Assembly: GCA_019044685.2 (NCBI GenBank)
Contig: JAGTXX020000009.1
Span: forward strand, 1,178,001 to 1,242,000
Source: Nannochloris sp. 'desiccata'
Lineage: Eukaryota > Chlorophyta > Trebouxiophyceae > Chlorellales > Chlorellaceae
Direction of reading: 5' to 3'
Length of the DNA: 64,000 nt
Position 1 is the stretch's first letter. Every line of letters begins with the position of its first letter. Under the pieces are notes generated by a model. That model made no database searches. It saw only the letters and a list, made by a program, of their open reading frames with translations, and had not been told where the DNA came from. This document shows positions 43,833 through 56,900 of the stretch, in pieces. A program made the position numbers and the translations under genes.

Positions 43833-45932
43833 TCATTTCTTCTTGCTGGATTTGCCGCCTCCTGCCGCCTTTTTGCACGCTACCTTGTGCGCCTTCCAAT
43901 CCGCCAACTGGCATTCTTTACAACAATACCATACGCTCCGGCAACCAAGACACAGTTTCAATGAAACACTTCCCTCTTTGCCCCCAGTACCGCACCCTAC
44001 AAAGGCACATCCAGGTACACCTTCCGTCTTTACCAAATTTTTAAACTTTTTGTAAATGTACTTGCCGAGATTGTCAAGTGGCCCTGGTCGCTTCCCGATC
44101 CCACTTTTCACCCCTTCAAGTTCAAATTCATCTAATCTACAACCTCGTTCAACGATTATATCCACCATTTTGGTGTAGCTCACGTTGGGCCCGTGCTTCT
44201 TATCTCCGTTGGCGCAGCGGCCGCATTTGGCCCCCCCTCCAACGCATTCTATGCAGCTCGAGGAAGTTATAACGTACAAAATAGATTTGTGTAGGTCTTC
44301 AGAGTTTCCCGTTCGTAATAGGTTCAAACACTCATCAAGCTCTTCCCAATTACCTTGCTCAGCAGCCATCATGATTGGTTTCCTTAACACCACCCCGGCC
44401 GGGCTTCGGAGCAAGGGACTTAAACCAGCGTTCACCAGCGAGCGAAGACAGCTCGCCCACATGCATAATAACATGCTTTATGCAAGGCAGTCAGTCCTGG
44501 ACCTACTTGTATCTTCACATTTGCCCCTGCAGCGATTAATTTCTCTATTATAATGTCAGCGCCTGGTCGTTGAAAAATGGCCATGTGCAAAAGAGGCTCA
44601 TGAGAAGCCTCTTCTCCAATATGCAGCGCATTCGGGAAGATCCCATCATCAATTAGCTTTAATAGAGGGGCTACTTCAATAATGGGGTTAGTCATGTCGA
44701 CTCCTTTGGCCATTTTATCACCTAAAATTTGGGTGTTGGTCATCTTACGAAGATATTCTAAGGCGCCGGGAGTCTGTTCCCACAGATCTAGACAGCTTGT
44801 AGCGTATACAGCTGCCTGAAGAAGACTTTCAGATCCAGGGACATTTGTAGGAATTTTCCCTCCAGGCATACGGCGCATGCCTGTGAGTAGCTCACAGACG
44901 AGTGGGTGATTCCGAAGGAGATAGAGCGGAGCCATCCGGCTTTGTACTGCCTCTTTTGTAAAGTCAGGGTTAGCAGGGCGGGGTTTGGCTTCTGGAAAAT
45001 CGTAGGTGGTGACGTGATCGGCGGCAAATAGGGCCAAGGTAAGGTTCGCATACCAAGGGATCTGGCAACTGTGGTACTCAATGCAGTCCTTGTTCTTGAA
45101 CTTGAGGGCTCTTTTTAAACACTCCTGAGGTCCATAGACGCGCAACCACAGCTCAGGAAGATGTGCATTGTAGTTCATATAACTCATACTGGAAGAACCT
45201 GGATTTTGATCCAACACAGCAAGTTTTTCGTAGTACACCAGCGCCTCTTTAAATTTTCCCATTTTCCTCAAGGTGTTGCCGACACCAAAGAGGCCACGGT
45301 GGTAAGCTCGCATGGGAGGAATACTGAATAAATCCTTGCTTTCTAGCGCTTCCTTCAAGTCGTCTTTATCTTTGATAAGGGTTCCTTGCTCCACGGCTTT
45401 TTTAAAGTACTCGAGCGCTTCTTCATAGTTGCTAGCGTCATGGACGGCGAGGACATTGTAGGCTTCAGGGCACACAGGATGAATCTGTCCAGACACATAG
45501 TAGTTGAAATATAAGATGTACAAATACGACAAATTTTGAAAACTGAAATGAAGTTGAAGAAGAAAAAGCAAATTTTCATCGGTTTCATAGGGACTCGAAA
45601 ATAAAACTCACCGCCAATGCCGCTTTGGCACACTCCACGGCCTTCTTGCTATCATAATATCCATGTCCCTCTAGGGCTTTCAGAGTTGCTTTATAGACTT
45701 TCGCTCCATCTTTGCAGGTGTATGCTATAGCTCCGCCGTGCATACTCAGGGTGGATACCTCTGCAGAAATGTTTCCACTCTCGCCATCATACTCTAGTTC
45801 AGGGTCGTTATACGTTCCACAAAGCCTTTCAAAATTAAGCGGCCACTGTGGATTTTGCATAGATCGGATACTTAGATAGGGCAATCCGCTATTTTGGAGC
45901 GCAGTTTGGAGCAACGACCCAAAGTCATCCAT
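43833..45932 (-). CDS. TPR / ankyrin / MYND zinc-finger protein with an apparent -1 frameshift
   Basis: Exon 1 is 45932..45612 (MDDFGSLLQTALQNSG...) and exon 2 runs from 45484 (GGACAG|ATT). The first frame covers TPR-like helices (NYEEALEYFKKAVEQG, KMGKFKEALVYYEKL) and an ankyrin repeat (LLHMAIFQRPGADIIIEKLI, GPGLTALHKACYYA), then hits a TGA at 44434..44432. The -1 frame continues directly with the missing ankyrin half (SLVNAGLSPLLRS, LRKPIMMAAEQGN). It ends in a MYND finger (CLGCRSVWYCCKECQLADW ... VAC) and a Lys-rich tail. Joined at about 44438 the protein would be about 657 residues. The break may be an assembly error, a mutation, or recoding. MYND fingers bind proline-rich peptides. Overall function unknown. 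Confidence 0.8.
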
Positions 45933-46373
45933 CTTTTCAAAAATGTTGAAGAGATTCAAATTAAGCAAACTTTGTACCTTTATTTGTTTGTTCAACTTTG
46001 ACCACAACTGGAAAGCAGGAGGTGACCCTACATACCTTAAAGTACCTCAAAACACTACATCCCTTGATCCAGTCAACCTTCCCCAGGCCAGCTCCTGGGT
46101 CCAAGCTGGCATAAGTAGCACAAATCCCCTTAAAAACCTCAGTATGCACCAACGCAAGCTCAAAACAACCAACCTTCGATTGAAAGCACTACTCCTCAAC
46201 AAAAATGACCCAGTAGCCCCAATTGACCCCTCCTCCAGTGACCAACACGAAACTCTACCCCCAACTCAGGGACCTTGCTGCTTAAATCAGACTCCGCCAC
46301 CTTCGTCTTTGATTGTTTGTTTATAAAATTCTTCACAAGACCCATATCACACCATCAATAAAATTTTAAAGCG
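45933..46373. other. Intergenic region
   Basis: 441 bases upstream of the MYND gene; C- and A-rich, no gene recognised. Confidence 0.3.
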
Positions 46374-46481
46374 ATGCCCCAGCGAGGCATTTTATACGCC
46401 CTGGTGGCCAGAGGCAATAATGTGTTCCTCGCCGAGTTTTCTTCATTATCTACTTTACTGACGAATGCTGGAGCGTATTAA
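46374..46481 (+). pseudogene. Possible fragment of a longin-domain (VAMP7-type) gene
   Basis: A short frame from an ATG reads MPQRGILYALVARGNNVFLA and stops after 35 codons. The first 20 residues match the first beta strands of longin domains (IxYAxVARGxxVLAEF) of VAMP7/VAMP72 R-SNAREs. No downstream longin, SNARE helix or membrane anchor was found before ClpX. So this is either a first exon with unrecognised partners or a truncated relic. Confidence 0.3.
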
Positions 46482-47328
46482 AATACTCGGGCAAAAAGCC
46501 ATCTTCTACACGAGTACCCGTGGGAAAAGTGCCGATGGGTGGATCAGGGACTACATGGCGCGGCATATTAGCCCCGACCTCTATGTGTTATCAAGTGATC
46601 CCTTGTGCCTTATACGAAAAAATAAAAAAAAAAGTTTTTCAAAGAGTGCCGGCGCCAAAGCAAGGCAAGGTGGCCCTGCCAGCAAGGGCCCGCCCACGCT
46701 GCAGAGAACGATGCCTTTATTGTCCGTAGCCGAGCTGCCCAACATGCGTCACCCGCTGCCCCTGAGTGAGGCATGGCAGGTCAGGAGATAGCTGCCCCTG
46801 AGTGAGGCCGTTTCAGGCGGCGGGGATGCTAAAGGCACGTGAAGAAATGCCGCTTCACTATGAACAGAGGACTCCAGTCCTCGCTTCTGAACTCATGAAT
46901 GTACCGTCGCTGTGGATACATATGTTTTCAATCGTCAAGCTGGGAAAAACAACGTGATCAGTCTCCGATCCTCAGGGCGGATCTCAAACAGCTTCAGATA
47001 GAGCGCCAGAAAATTGTTCCTTTGAGAAGATGTTTTACCCCCAACTGCGCAGAGCAACTGAATAATGCCAATTTTCGATTCTTGCATAGTTTTATTTTCT
47101 CCTCTAAAGCCAGCAAATTGCTGAGCAATCGAAAAATTTGGCGCGCCCAACTTGAAGTGGTGCCCCAAAATTGGCACTGGACCCGCGAGGAACCTTAAAT
47201 GCTGGGGTTGCTTGATGCGCAGGTCTATATCAAACCAAGTTCAGCACCTGCTTGTAGAAAGCGTGGCGCAGGAGCTTAGTATTTTAAAAAGGTGTCAAAA
47301 TATTTGTAAAATCCTGCTTTAGAGTAAT
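46482..47328. other. Intergenic region with an 18-base direct repeat
   Basis: 847 bases upstream of ClpX. GCTGCCCCTGAGTGAGGC occurs at 46755-46772 and 46791-46808. Frames here (108 and 99 codons) have no family pattern. Confidence 0.4.
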
Positions 47329-49546
47329 ATGAGGGCTTCCACCCGAGTGGCAATTCGCCTCAATCAATTGATCAGTCATAGAAAAGGTGTCGAGCGGCTA
47401 TGCCAGCCACAGGTATGTACTGCTGCCATTTCTCTGATCTGAGGTGATTATATTTGAAGAGAGGTTCAATTGATTTTTGAAACTGGACTTCATCGAACCT
47501 CGTTTTCAACAGCTCCTTACTCATAGTTCTCATTAAACTTTCAATATCGATACTACCCTCTACAGATAACAGCTATACCCGTGCAAGTACGGTCGATAAT
47601 CTCTGCCTCTCCTGGTGCTGGCGAGTATGCAGCAGCTGAACCGGTAACCAAACGAGGCCAAGTTGTCCAATACCCCACAGCACAGCCTGCTCCTACCTCT
47701 TCTGCTGGCCCTCAAAGCGCTATTCCTAACTTTGGAGGACGTGCCCCTGATAATACCACCTCTTCCGGGTCTGGCTGGGGCATTGACAAGATCCCAACCC
47801 CTCGAGAAATGGTCGGCTTACTCGATCAACATGTAGTAGGCCAAGCTCACGCCAAGAAAATCCTTTCAGTTGGTGTCCATAACCACTACAAACGTGTTTC
47901 ACACGATCTTGAGAGGCAAAGAGTCGCTATGCTTGCTGCTGCAGCTGCAAATCCCAACGCCCCAATCCCTGGAGCTGCTGGCGGTGGTACCCCTGGTTCG
48001 TCTTCGTCTTCTTCTACTCCTTCTATGACCCATGGTGGTCACGGTCCGCACCCCCCCAGTTACTTACCCCCTTCAGGACATGTCCTTCCTGGGGACGCTG
48101 AACGCTACCTCCAACTGAGTATGCTGGCTAGAACCGACTCGGCTGCTGCCGCTGCTGTGAAATCGTACGCCGAAGCCATGGCTGAAGCAGCAGCAGCTTC
48201 AGATCATCGTAGTGGACATATTCTGTCCTCTACGAACGGTGAAAGTGATCCTAAATCCCATGTTGACGCCTCTAATACGGATTCCACCACGTCTTTTGCT
48301 CTCCCACCGACCCCTTCTCCCCATGCCGACGTGGAAATCGAAAAATCCAACGTCCTGGTTTTAGGACCTACAGGCTGCGGTAAAACCCTACTTGCGAAAA
48401 CACTCGCTCGATTGGTGAATGTTCCTTTTACGATGGCTGATGCAACGACACTGACTCAAGCGGGCTATGTCGGTGAAGATGTAGAAAGCGTTTTGTGGAA
48501 ATTATATCAAGCTTCTGGCTACGACGTCGCTGCCACACAACAAGGTATCGTCTACATTGATGAGATTGATAAAATTACACGTCGTTCTGAGAGTTTAAGC
48601 ATCACCAGAGATGTCAGTGGTGAAGGTGTCCAGCAGGCATTGCTGAGAATGCTGGAGGGGACCGTGGTGAATGTTCCCGAAAAAGGAGGAAGGAAGAATC
48701 CACGTGGGGAATTTATCTCTATCGATACGTCACATATTTTGTTTATCTGTGGAGGGGCGTTTGTAGGGCTGGATAGACAAATCTCTGAACGCCTTGCTGC
48801 TGCATCAATCGGATTTGGCAATCCTGTTCGATCCCGGCACACTTCCGGAGGAGCTCCTCAACTGGCAGCAGTACAAGCTCAAGGAGCTGCACTTCGTCAA
48901 ACTGAACAGAATGATCTTGTACAGTATGGATTAATCCCTGAGTTCGTCGGAAGATTCCCTGTTATCTGTACTTTAGGCGCTTTGACCGAAGATGAATTGT
49001 GTCATGTGCTGACGGAACCAAAAAGTGCATTATTGAAACAATATTCTGCTATTTTTGCTGCAAGTGGAGCCAAATTCCATGCGAGTGACGCTGGAATTGA
49101 GTCTATTGCAAAGAAAGCGTGGTCTAAAGGGGTGGGGGCACGTGGATTGAGGTCAATTCTGGAAGTTTTGCTATTGGAAGCCTCATACCATGTACGTTTC
49201 TAACTAACGATTTGTCGACCACTTTTTGGTTGTTGTTGTTGCTTTCTTTATCAACGAAAAATCACATTATTCGCATCCAATACTTAATGCCCATTTCATT
49301 CCTCCATTTATTATTATTATTATTATTATTCTGATACAGGCTCCTGAACCCGAAGTAGAGGGTGTTATTCTTCATGTCGATAACGACGGTGCCCCAAAAG
49401 CTATCCTCTGCCACGGAGATGGTTCTTTCGAAAAGATGCTGAATGAGCTGGGCGAGCCTAATACTGTGGTTGAGCCTGTATCCGAAGAGAGTGGAAAGCA
49501 AGAAGAACAGATGCAATCTCAGCCTGAAGCTGCTACTGTCTCTTGA
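47329..49546 (+). CDS. CLPX: ATP-dependent Clp protease ATP-binding subunit ClpX, mitochondrial-like
   Basis: Exons 47329-47412, 47566-49191 and 49340-49546, 638 residues. The first exon is an Arg-rich amphipathic presequence ([15 protein letters not shown]). [18 protein letters not shown] opens the AAA+ module. An Ala/Ser/Pro/His-rich insert of about 130 residues separates it from Walker A ([18 protein letters not shown]). Further motifs are Walker [31 protein letters not shown], the arginine finger/sensor [13 protein letters not shown], and sensor 2 [30 protein letters not shown] follows after the last intron. No N-terminal four-Cys zinc finger is visible. ClpX unfolds substrates for ClpP or acts alone, as in heme-synthase activation in mitochondria. 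The long insert is unusual. Intron 2 contains an ATT repeat. Confidence 0.95.
49308..49330. repeat. (ATT)n microsatellite in a ClpX intron
   Basis: About seven to eight TTA/ATT units just before the acceptor TGATACAG of the last intron; it could influence splicing if it varies. Confidence 0.8.
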
Positions 49547-50097
49547 ATATAAAAAAAAAAAGTTGAAGCACCGTCTAAAAGGGATAGTCAAGGGCAACAA
49601 TATTTTTTCTTCTTCTTCTTTATTCTCATTCTCTCTGTCGCCCCAGTCATCCCTTTTCAAATAAACACGAATTTTCCTCTTCTTTTCTCTCTCTATTTAC
49701 ACAAAAATATATACTCTTATGAGTTTTACTATTACCACCGCTATATACAATATATATCTACCTATCTACCTATCATACTAACAAAACATAGGAACAGTGT
49801 ATCACACGCTGCTGCTGCCGTCCCCCGATTTGTATCATTGGCAAAGAGTAAGGGCTCTTCTTTGTCCCTTCCTGGCTATTTTTACACTCAATTTTACTAA
49901 TCTAACCAACAACTTGTGTTTGTGTTTATATCTCGCTGTATCCTAAAATCAGTTCTCGGTCTCTCTGTACTATTTTCCCGCTAGAAAAAACCATAGGAAG
50001 ATAAGAGGAAACTCACAGTGTGTCGAATTAACTTCTGTGTTTTGTCTTCATATCTTCTTGCTTCCATGTAATAAGAATAATAAGAATGAAAAGGGTG
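49547..50097. other. Convergent intergenic region
   Basis: 551 bases between ClpX and the SAM-domain gene, T- and A-rich, with a short CTAC/CTAT repeat near 49760. Likely 3' UTRs only. Confidence 0.4.
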
Positions 50098-52281
50098 CTA
50101 CTTGTTGACAGTGGGAGCGGCTTTGCCTTTGATTGCAACTGGCACCGTCTTTTGCTTTTCTTCCTCCCGAGCTTTTGATTGAAGCTCCTCTCTGTTTTTT
50201 GCTCGACGAGCAGCATCCTCATCCAGTCTTTGTAAAAATGCTTCTTCAGCTTCTTTAGGCAGTATTTTACGTGCAGGGCGTTGAGATTCTTGATCTGCTG
50301 CCTTGGCAACTTTTGCCTCCAATTTTTCACGGTTAGTTCGAAGGAACTCTTGAGCTCTCAGGGCACGATAAGTGGAAAGGAGCTTTTTGGAGCCTTTTAA
50401 AGCTTCAAGGCGGTCAAGCTCATCCTCACGACACTGTGAAAGAAGGTTGACAGTCTCTTGTAAGACAGGAGGACCAGATGCAGGCATGGTTGTTTTTGTA
50501 GCAGTTGAAGAAGACAAAGCAGAGAGTTCGGTGCTTTCGGCTGCAACTGTTGATGGCAGAGATGTTGGTGCTGGTGTAGAGCTGTTGTTAGCGACCTCGC
50601 GAATAAGAGCAAGCAATCCATCTTCTCTGTGGAGTTCCCAATCAACTACCTTTTTGTCCTGTCGTGCGACCTGCGCTGCCCTTGCTCTCTTGAGTAAAGC
50701 TCCCAAAAGATCATTTTCAGTAGTACTGCCATCCTGCATTGCTTCAACAGGCCAACCAAGCTCTGCAAAGACTTCATTTGCCTCTATCACGTCCTTTTTC
50801 TCAGCAGCCTTTGCTGCAGCTGCACGCTCATTTCTTAATTGTTGCCTGAGCTCTTTATTGCGTTGCTCGCGCGCAGAGAGATCTTGCTCCAATCGCTGCA
50901 TAAAGATTGCTTTCTTCACAGCTACAGTAAGTTTCTGCGCTTTTTTCTTAGGGCCTGGTGCTTTTTTAACAATTTCAACGTCCTTGTCATCGATACCAAG
51001 CTCCCCTGCAAGGCGCCCAACGAGATCATCCAGCTTTGCAGCAAGCTTCATTGTGCCTTCTTTATCATTTTCATTTGGTATCTGAAGAAACTCAGTAAAA
51101 CTAGGATCTTTTTCAGCACAGATACCTTGTAGAAACCCGATACACGATTTAAAGCCGCCGTCAGAATCATCGGCGGAACCTGCCTCTCCAGCTGATGCAG
51201 CACCTCCAGGTGAGGCCGCTTCTATCACCTGTTTACTTCCATCTCTCCTGAATTTTCTAGCTGCTAGTTTTGCCTTCTTTTCTCTCGCTTGCATGTCTGC
51301 TTGCAACCTATCCATAAACTTCGTCTCTTCAATGCCAGGCATTTCTTTCTTCTTAATCGGCGATTGCAGGTTCTTTCCTCCTGCTCCCTTGGATGCCATG
51401 CCAAACATGCCACTGCGTGCTCCAATTTCTGCTTCCTTAAGGGCAGCGTTCAAACGCTCTACCTCTTTGTCAGCGAGGTCAGCGTTGCGGGTGGCCTGGT
51501 CGGCGGCTGCACGGCGCTGTGCAGCTCTAGTTTCTGCCTTTGCTAAATCATGCGCTAAGCGGGAACGGTGTTCTTGTGCTTTAATAATTTCAGTTCCAGG
51601 AATAGTAATAACTGGGGACTGAGCTTGAAGCTGTGCAGCTGATTTAGGAGTTGTCCATGGAGAGGCGGAGGAGGTATTCTGGGGGCTGATTGCTTCCTCT
51701 TTCTCTCCTTCCTTTGCCCAGCACTCAAATAAACCGTTTATTGATCTCAGAATCATTTCTCTATGTCCAAGACTCGTCACTCCAAGCTCTTGTTTGATCG
51801 TAGAATCAGTCAGTTTAGGAAGAAGGGAGCCGGTAACTGCGTGGTGAACGAACGCTTTCCTGTATTTCCCAAAAGCCAGGCATTCAAGCCAATCACCCAC
51901 ATCTTTACAAGACCAGGTCATTGGATGTTTGGAAACGAGAGCTGCCAAGCGATCTTCAGGTCTTGGCCGGACGGGACGAGGCCTTGACTTTTTAGGCTTG
52001 GTGCCGGGGGAAGGAGACAATGAAGGTTTCAGCGCGTCATCTTTTAACGAAGAAGACAAATTAGCTTTAGCTTCTTCAACGGAGGCTAATGTGCTGACAT
52101 TGTCTTCGGATAGAGGTGGTTTCGTTGGATTTTCCTCACGGGTCGCCGGTTTGGGTAATAAGTCTGTGTCATTAGAGATCTATAAAAGCGATGACGGGAT
52201 TAGTTTGGACTATGAGTGTATTAAGTGTTTTAAGATTCTAATAGTTTGAGGGCCTACCTTGTGCGCAAACTTGAATTTCAT
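50098..52281 (-). CDS. SAM-domain, coiled-coil protein
   Basis: Exon 1 is 52281..52258 (MKFKFAHK) and exon 2 is 52179..50098 (TTTATAG|ATC), about 701 residues. After a Pro/Lys-rich leader (TKPKKSRPRPVRPRP), residues ~95-160 form a sterile alpha motif: HPMTWSCKDVGDWLECL, YRKAFVHHAVTGSLL, LGVTSLGHREMILRSING. The remainder is strongly helical and charged, with several blocks of the form FMDRLQADMQAREKKAKL, FMQRLEQDLSAREQRNKELR and FLQRLDEDAARRAKNREEL. These are spaced repeats of a ~20-residue (F/A)xxRLxxDxxAREx(K/R) motif. SAM domains mediate oligomerisation; the repeated motif may bind microtubules or RNA, but nothing is proven. No named family recognised. Confidence 0.75.
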
Positions 52282-52627
52282 CCTGTTCTTACTCAAAAGA
52301 TCATATCAATGCTTGACCAACAAATCTATAGGTAAATGTCAACGGATTCAAGGGATACTCTTTTTTAGTTGTGTATATAGAGTTAATGATGGATACAAAC
52401 GAGTTAGACGATCCCAGAATCAGCCAACTACTCAAAAATATTAGAAACGCCAGAGCACTGAGAGAGTCAACCCAAAAACTTTTTGAAAAAGGAAAGAAGG
52501 TAGGAAGAAGATGGGGCAGAAGGATTCAAATAGAGAGTTTTTTCAAGCCATATAGCACAGCAATCCCGAATTCATACTATTGGGTAGTGTTGCATGCTGA
52601 CCATATACAACTCAAATCACTTCAAAC

Positions 52628-53541
<914 letters not shown>

Positions 53542-53948
53542 AGTTAAATACGTAATAATAATTAGATTTTTATTACTCTCTCTCTCTCTCTTTTGATTCG
53601 TTGACTTCTTTATTATTGCTTTTGTGTGCGTGCGTGCTCTTGACTGCTCTTTGTGTTTTAAAATTGAAACTAAAGGATGGTCATATCATTGTCAGAGAAG
53701 TATGGTGATGGGCCACAACCGATTACAATACTAACAACGAAAAAGAAAGAGTGAAAAGAAAGAAACAACAAAAGAAAAATTGAAGCCACCACTCCTCGAG
53801 GTAGCTTGACCCAATAGGATTTACTTATGCTCTCATCAAAATGGAAGGGGAATATATATACAGAAAGATTGCTACTATAATGAATGCACTCTACAGACTT
53901 AAAATTAATCAACTGAAAGATTTATTTCTCTACTTATTTTCTATTCTA
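53542..53948. other. Convergent intergenic region with CT microsatellite
   Basis: 407 bases between the Rab gene and the RAP gene; includes a (CT)n run near 53575-53592. No gene seen. Confidence 0.4.
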
Positions 53949-56900
53949 TTATTGTTGCTCTTTGCCGACCGCAGGCTGCTGCTGGGGCATCTGCATCGGA
54001 AGCACCTCTGGAGCATCAGCAGATTTCTCTTCTCTCATTCCATTCCCTCCAGCACCTCCTCGCCTTCCTTTCCCTTGATCATCTTTTGTCGGGTGTTGAG
54101 AATCCCCAGCTCTTGCTTTGTTCAACAAATTCAACAAAAAGGACCTCCTTCCACCTTCTTCCACACCTTCCCAAGCAAAAAATGGTACTGAAACCACTTT
54201 ATAGTTACGTGCTTCGAGTAAACAGGTACGTGTGAACATATCTGCCATTGGACGGAGTGAGTTTCTAGTAAAATGGTGGGGGCCATCTACTTCAATGGCA
54301 ATACGATCTTCAGGGATACATAAATCAACTGCAAATAAAAGAGGGGTTATAGAGATAGACAGAATAGGTTAGCGTCTCAAAGAGAAAATGAGTTTAAAAT
54401 GAGAGAGAGAGAGCGAGGGTTTGAGAGAATGGTGCAATTGGGATTGGAGAGCGGACACCATTGGAGACGGAGATTTTGAATTAATTTTAAGCCATAAATT
54501 AAAAAGCGTAATTAAAAACGTACCAGAGAAGAGTCCATCGTCAGTGAGATGCTCCAAAGTATGCGTAATCTTCATAGCATTCAATGTTCTAGATACTTCT
54601 CTATGAAACAACGAAGTTTTAATTTCAGAGACCTGACTTCTCCATGCTTTCTCACTTTCTTCAAGCAAGGTCTTTTCAATTGGCCACTCTTTTTGAGAGT
54701 ATCTAGCGATACATAGCATTAGAGACTGGAATACTTGACTAAGAGACTCTGGCCCTAACTCTTCAGGGTTTATTTGACCCATAAGTGCGTCCCACAAATC
54801 ACGATCTAAAACATCGGTGACAGCACAACTCCACAACTGCAACACTAACTGCTGACCTGTCAACTCTGGTGCAGCTGCTAAGCGTGTTTTCAGCTCTTTG
54901 ACTACAGAAGAAAACATTGCCGAGGCATCCACGTTGAGAATAGCGTATGAGTACAAGAGATTTGTCAGATGAAGGTCACTTAGATCTGACAGCTGTTCTA
55001 CAACGCTGGTGGCGACAGAGACCATCAAGTCGGCATGATAATGAGCTAGTTTAGCGTACCCGCTCACAAGCATAGCCTAAAGAAAGCAAGAAGGGATATC
55101 GAGAGGGAAAAGATTAGAAACGCGTTACTTGAACGAAGTTTTTTTTTTGGCAAAAAGTTGAGAGAAGCCGAGGAAAGGTCGCCCATGGGGTCGTATTTTT
55201 TTTTTTCGGAATCAAGGAACTACATAATTAAGATGAAGTTGAGTAATCTTACCATATTTTGCCCACTAAACTCATCAATCCTATTCACAGACTCCTCTGC
55301 GAACACATCTAAGAACTTATCATCGTAGAACTTCAGCTTGCTACACGACCAAACAGCATTTGCCAGCTCTTGCGCGTTACAGAGACTAACTCGAGTGGTC
55401 AATGCGTTGACCACAGCACGCACAGCAGCATCACCAGGGTTGTACTCTACAGTGGCAAGAGCCCAGAAGTAGTTGACGAGATGTTGTCTGCTGAATTCTT
55501 TCTCTTGGGAAGGATCAGAAAGCCTGCAATGAATCTCGTTTGCAATGGCCGACAGCAAACTCTGCAAAGAAGATGAAATGGGGGATAATTAAAAGATTAA
55601 TTAATATATTAGAGATACAATTACACGCCCTGCCAATGTTATCAGCTGCGTTTAATAGTAGCATTACTTCTATGAATCTATCGATCGAGCTAATAAAGCT
55701 CTCGGATATTAGTTGATTCTTTCCAGATTTCTTACCGGCATAACGTTAATAACCACGTCTTCTTCCCTCAGCACGGCCAAACTCCAGGCAGCATTACTCA
55801 AATTCTGAGGAGCCCATTGATCCAATTGACCCACAGCACGCGCAGCAGCAGCACGTAAGAATGCAGCATCAGGTGGTTTGTCCAAAGTAGCGTAGGCCCA
55901 TAGGAAATTCGCAATTGACTGAGGGGTAAAGGCATGCATCGTTTGAGCAGCTTTCCACGCCATGGAAGAAAATAAGGCTGGATCCCATTCACCGAGCTTG
56001 GCAAAGGCCCAAGCGACGTTACTCTGCAGAAAAGTATCAATTGCAGAAAGGGAGGGTGAAATGTAGTTGAAAATGAAATAAAAATGGTGGAACCACCCCC
56101 ACTAGCAAGAAAGCAAGAAAAAGAAAAAAAGAAAGAGAAGAAGCAAAAATCTCACCAAATTCTGAGGTGTGAACTCAGGTATTTTATGCGCAGCCACAGC
56201 AGCAAACTCTTCTAAAACCTCTTTTCCGGGACTAATCCCTAAATTTCCATATGCGTAGATAGTATTTGATAGATTCTGTGCATTGAAATTCTGTAAATTA
56301 GCACGAGCCGCTTCTCCAACCGCTTTAAAAAGTTCCCCATCGGCAATTCCAAGTTTACTTAAGCCCCATAAAGTATTACTTAAAGCTTGTGCGGTGAACG
56401 TAGGCAGCTTTTCCAACGCTTCTTGCCCTAACGCTTCCAAAACAGATGGCTCTATGGCAAATTCGAGCTTCGCAAAGGCCAGGACAACGTTCGAAATGTG
56501 CTGAGACGTGAATTGTTTTCTCATATCCCACACAGCTTTGGCTAAAGCATTCAAAACCTCATCTTTAGGTCTATACGCCAACGCAGATAACGCCCAGAGA
56601 GTATTAGAAACATTTTGAGCGACTCCATTATCTACCTTTAATGGAATCTCGCTGCACAGAGCTTCCATGACATCACTTGATGGTAAATAACTCATTTTAG
56701 CAACGCCCCACAGGATGTTTGCTATATTCCTGATATTTTGTTCACCATGCCTAGTTTTAATAGCCTGCATAAGTTTATAAAACTCAGGGCTTTGGGTGAT
56801 CTGCTCGTGTAAGTTGGGTGCCCCACGTAAAGACCCCAAACGGTGAACAGCTGTAGCAAGCGCAACTGTATCGAAATGATCAATTTCGTATTGGATTATG

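Noticed and set aside
44417..44433. 17-base intron (GTGAAC ... TTTAAG) as an explanation for the MYND gene frameshift
   Set aside because: It restores frame, but all other introns here are about 50 bases or longer, and removing it would delete the conserved LVNAG ankyrin segment.
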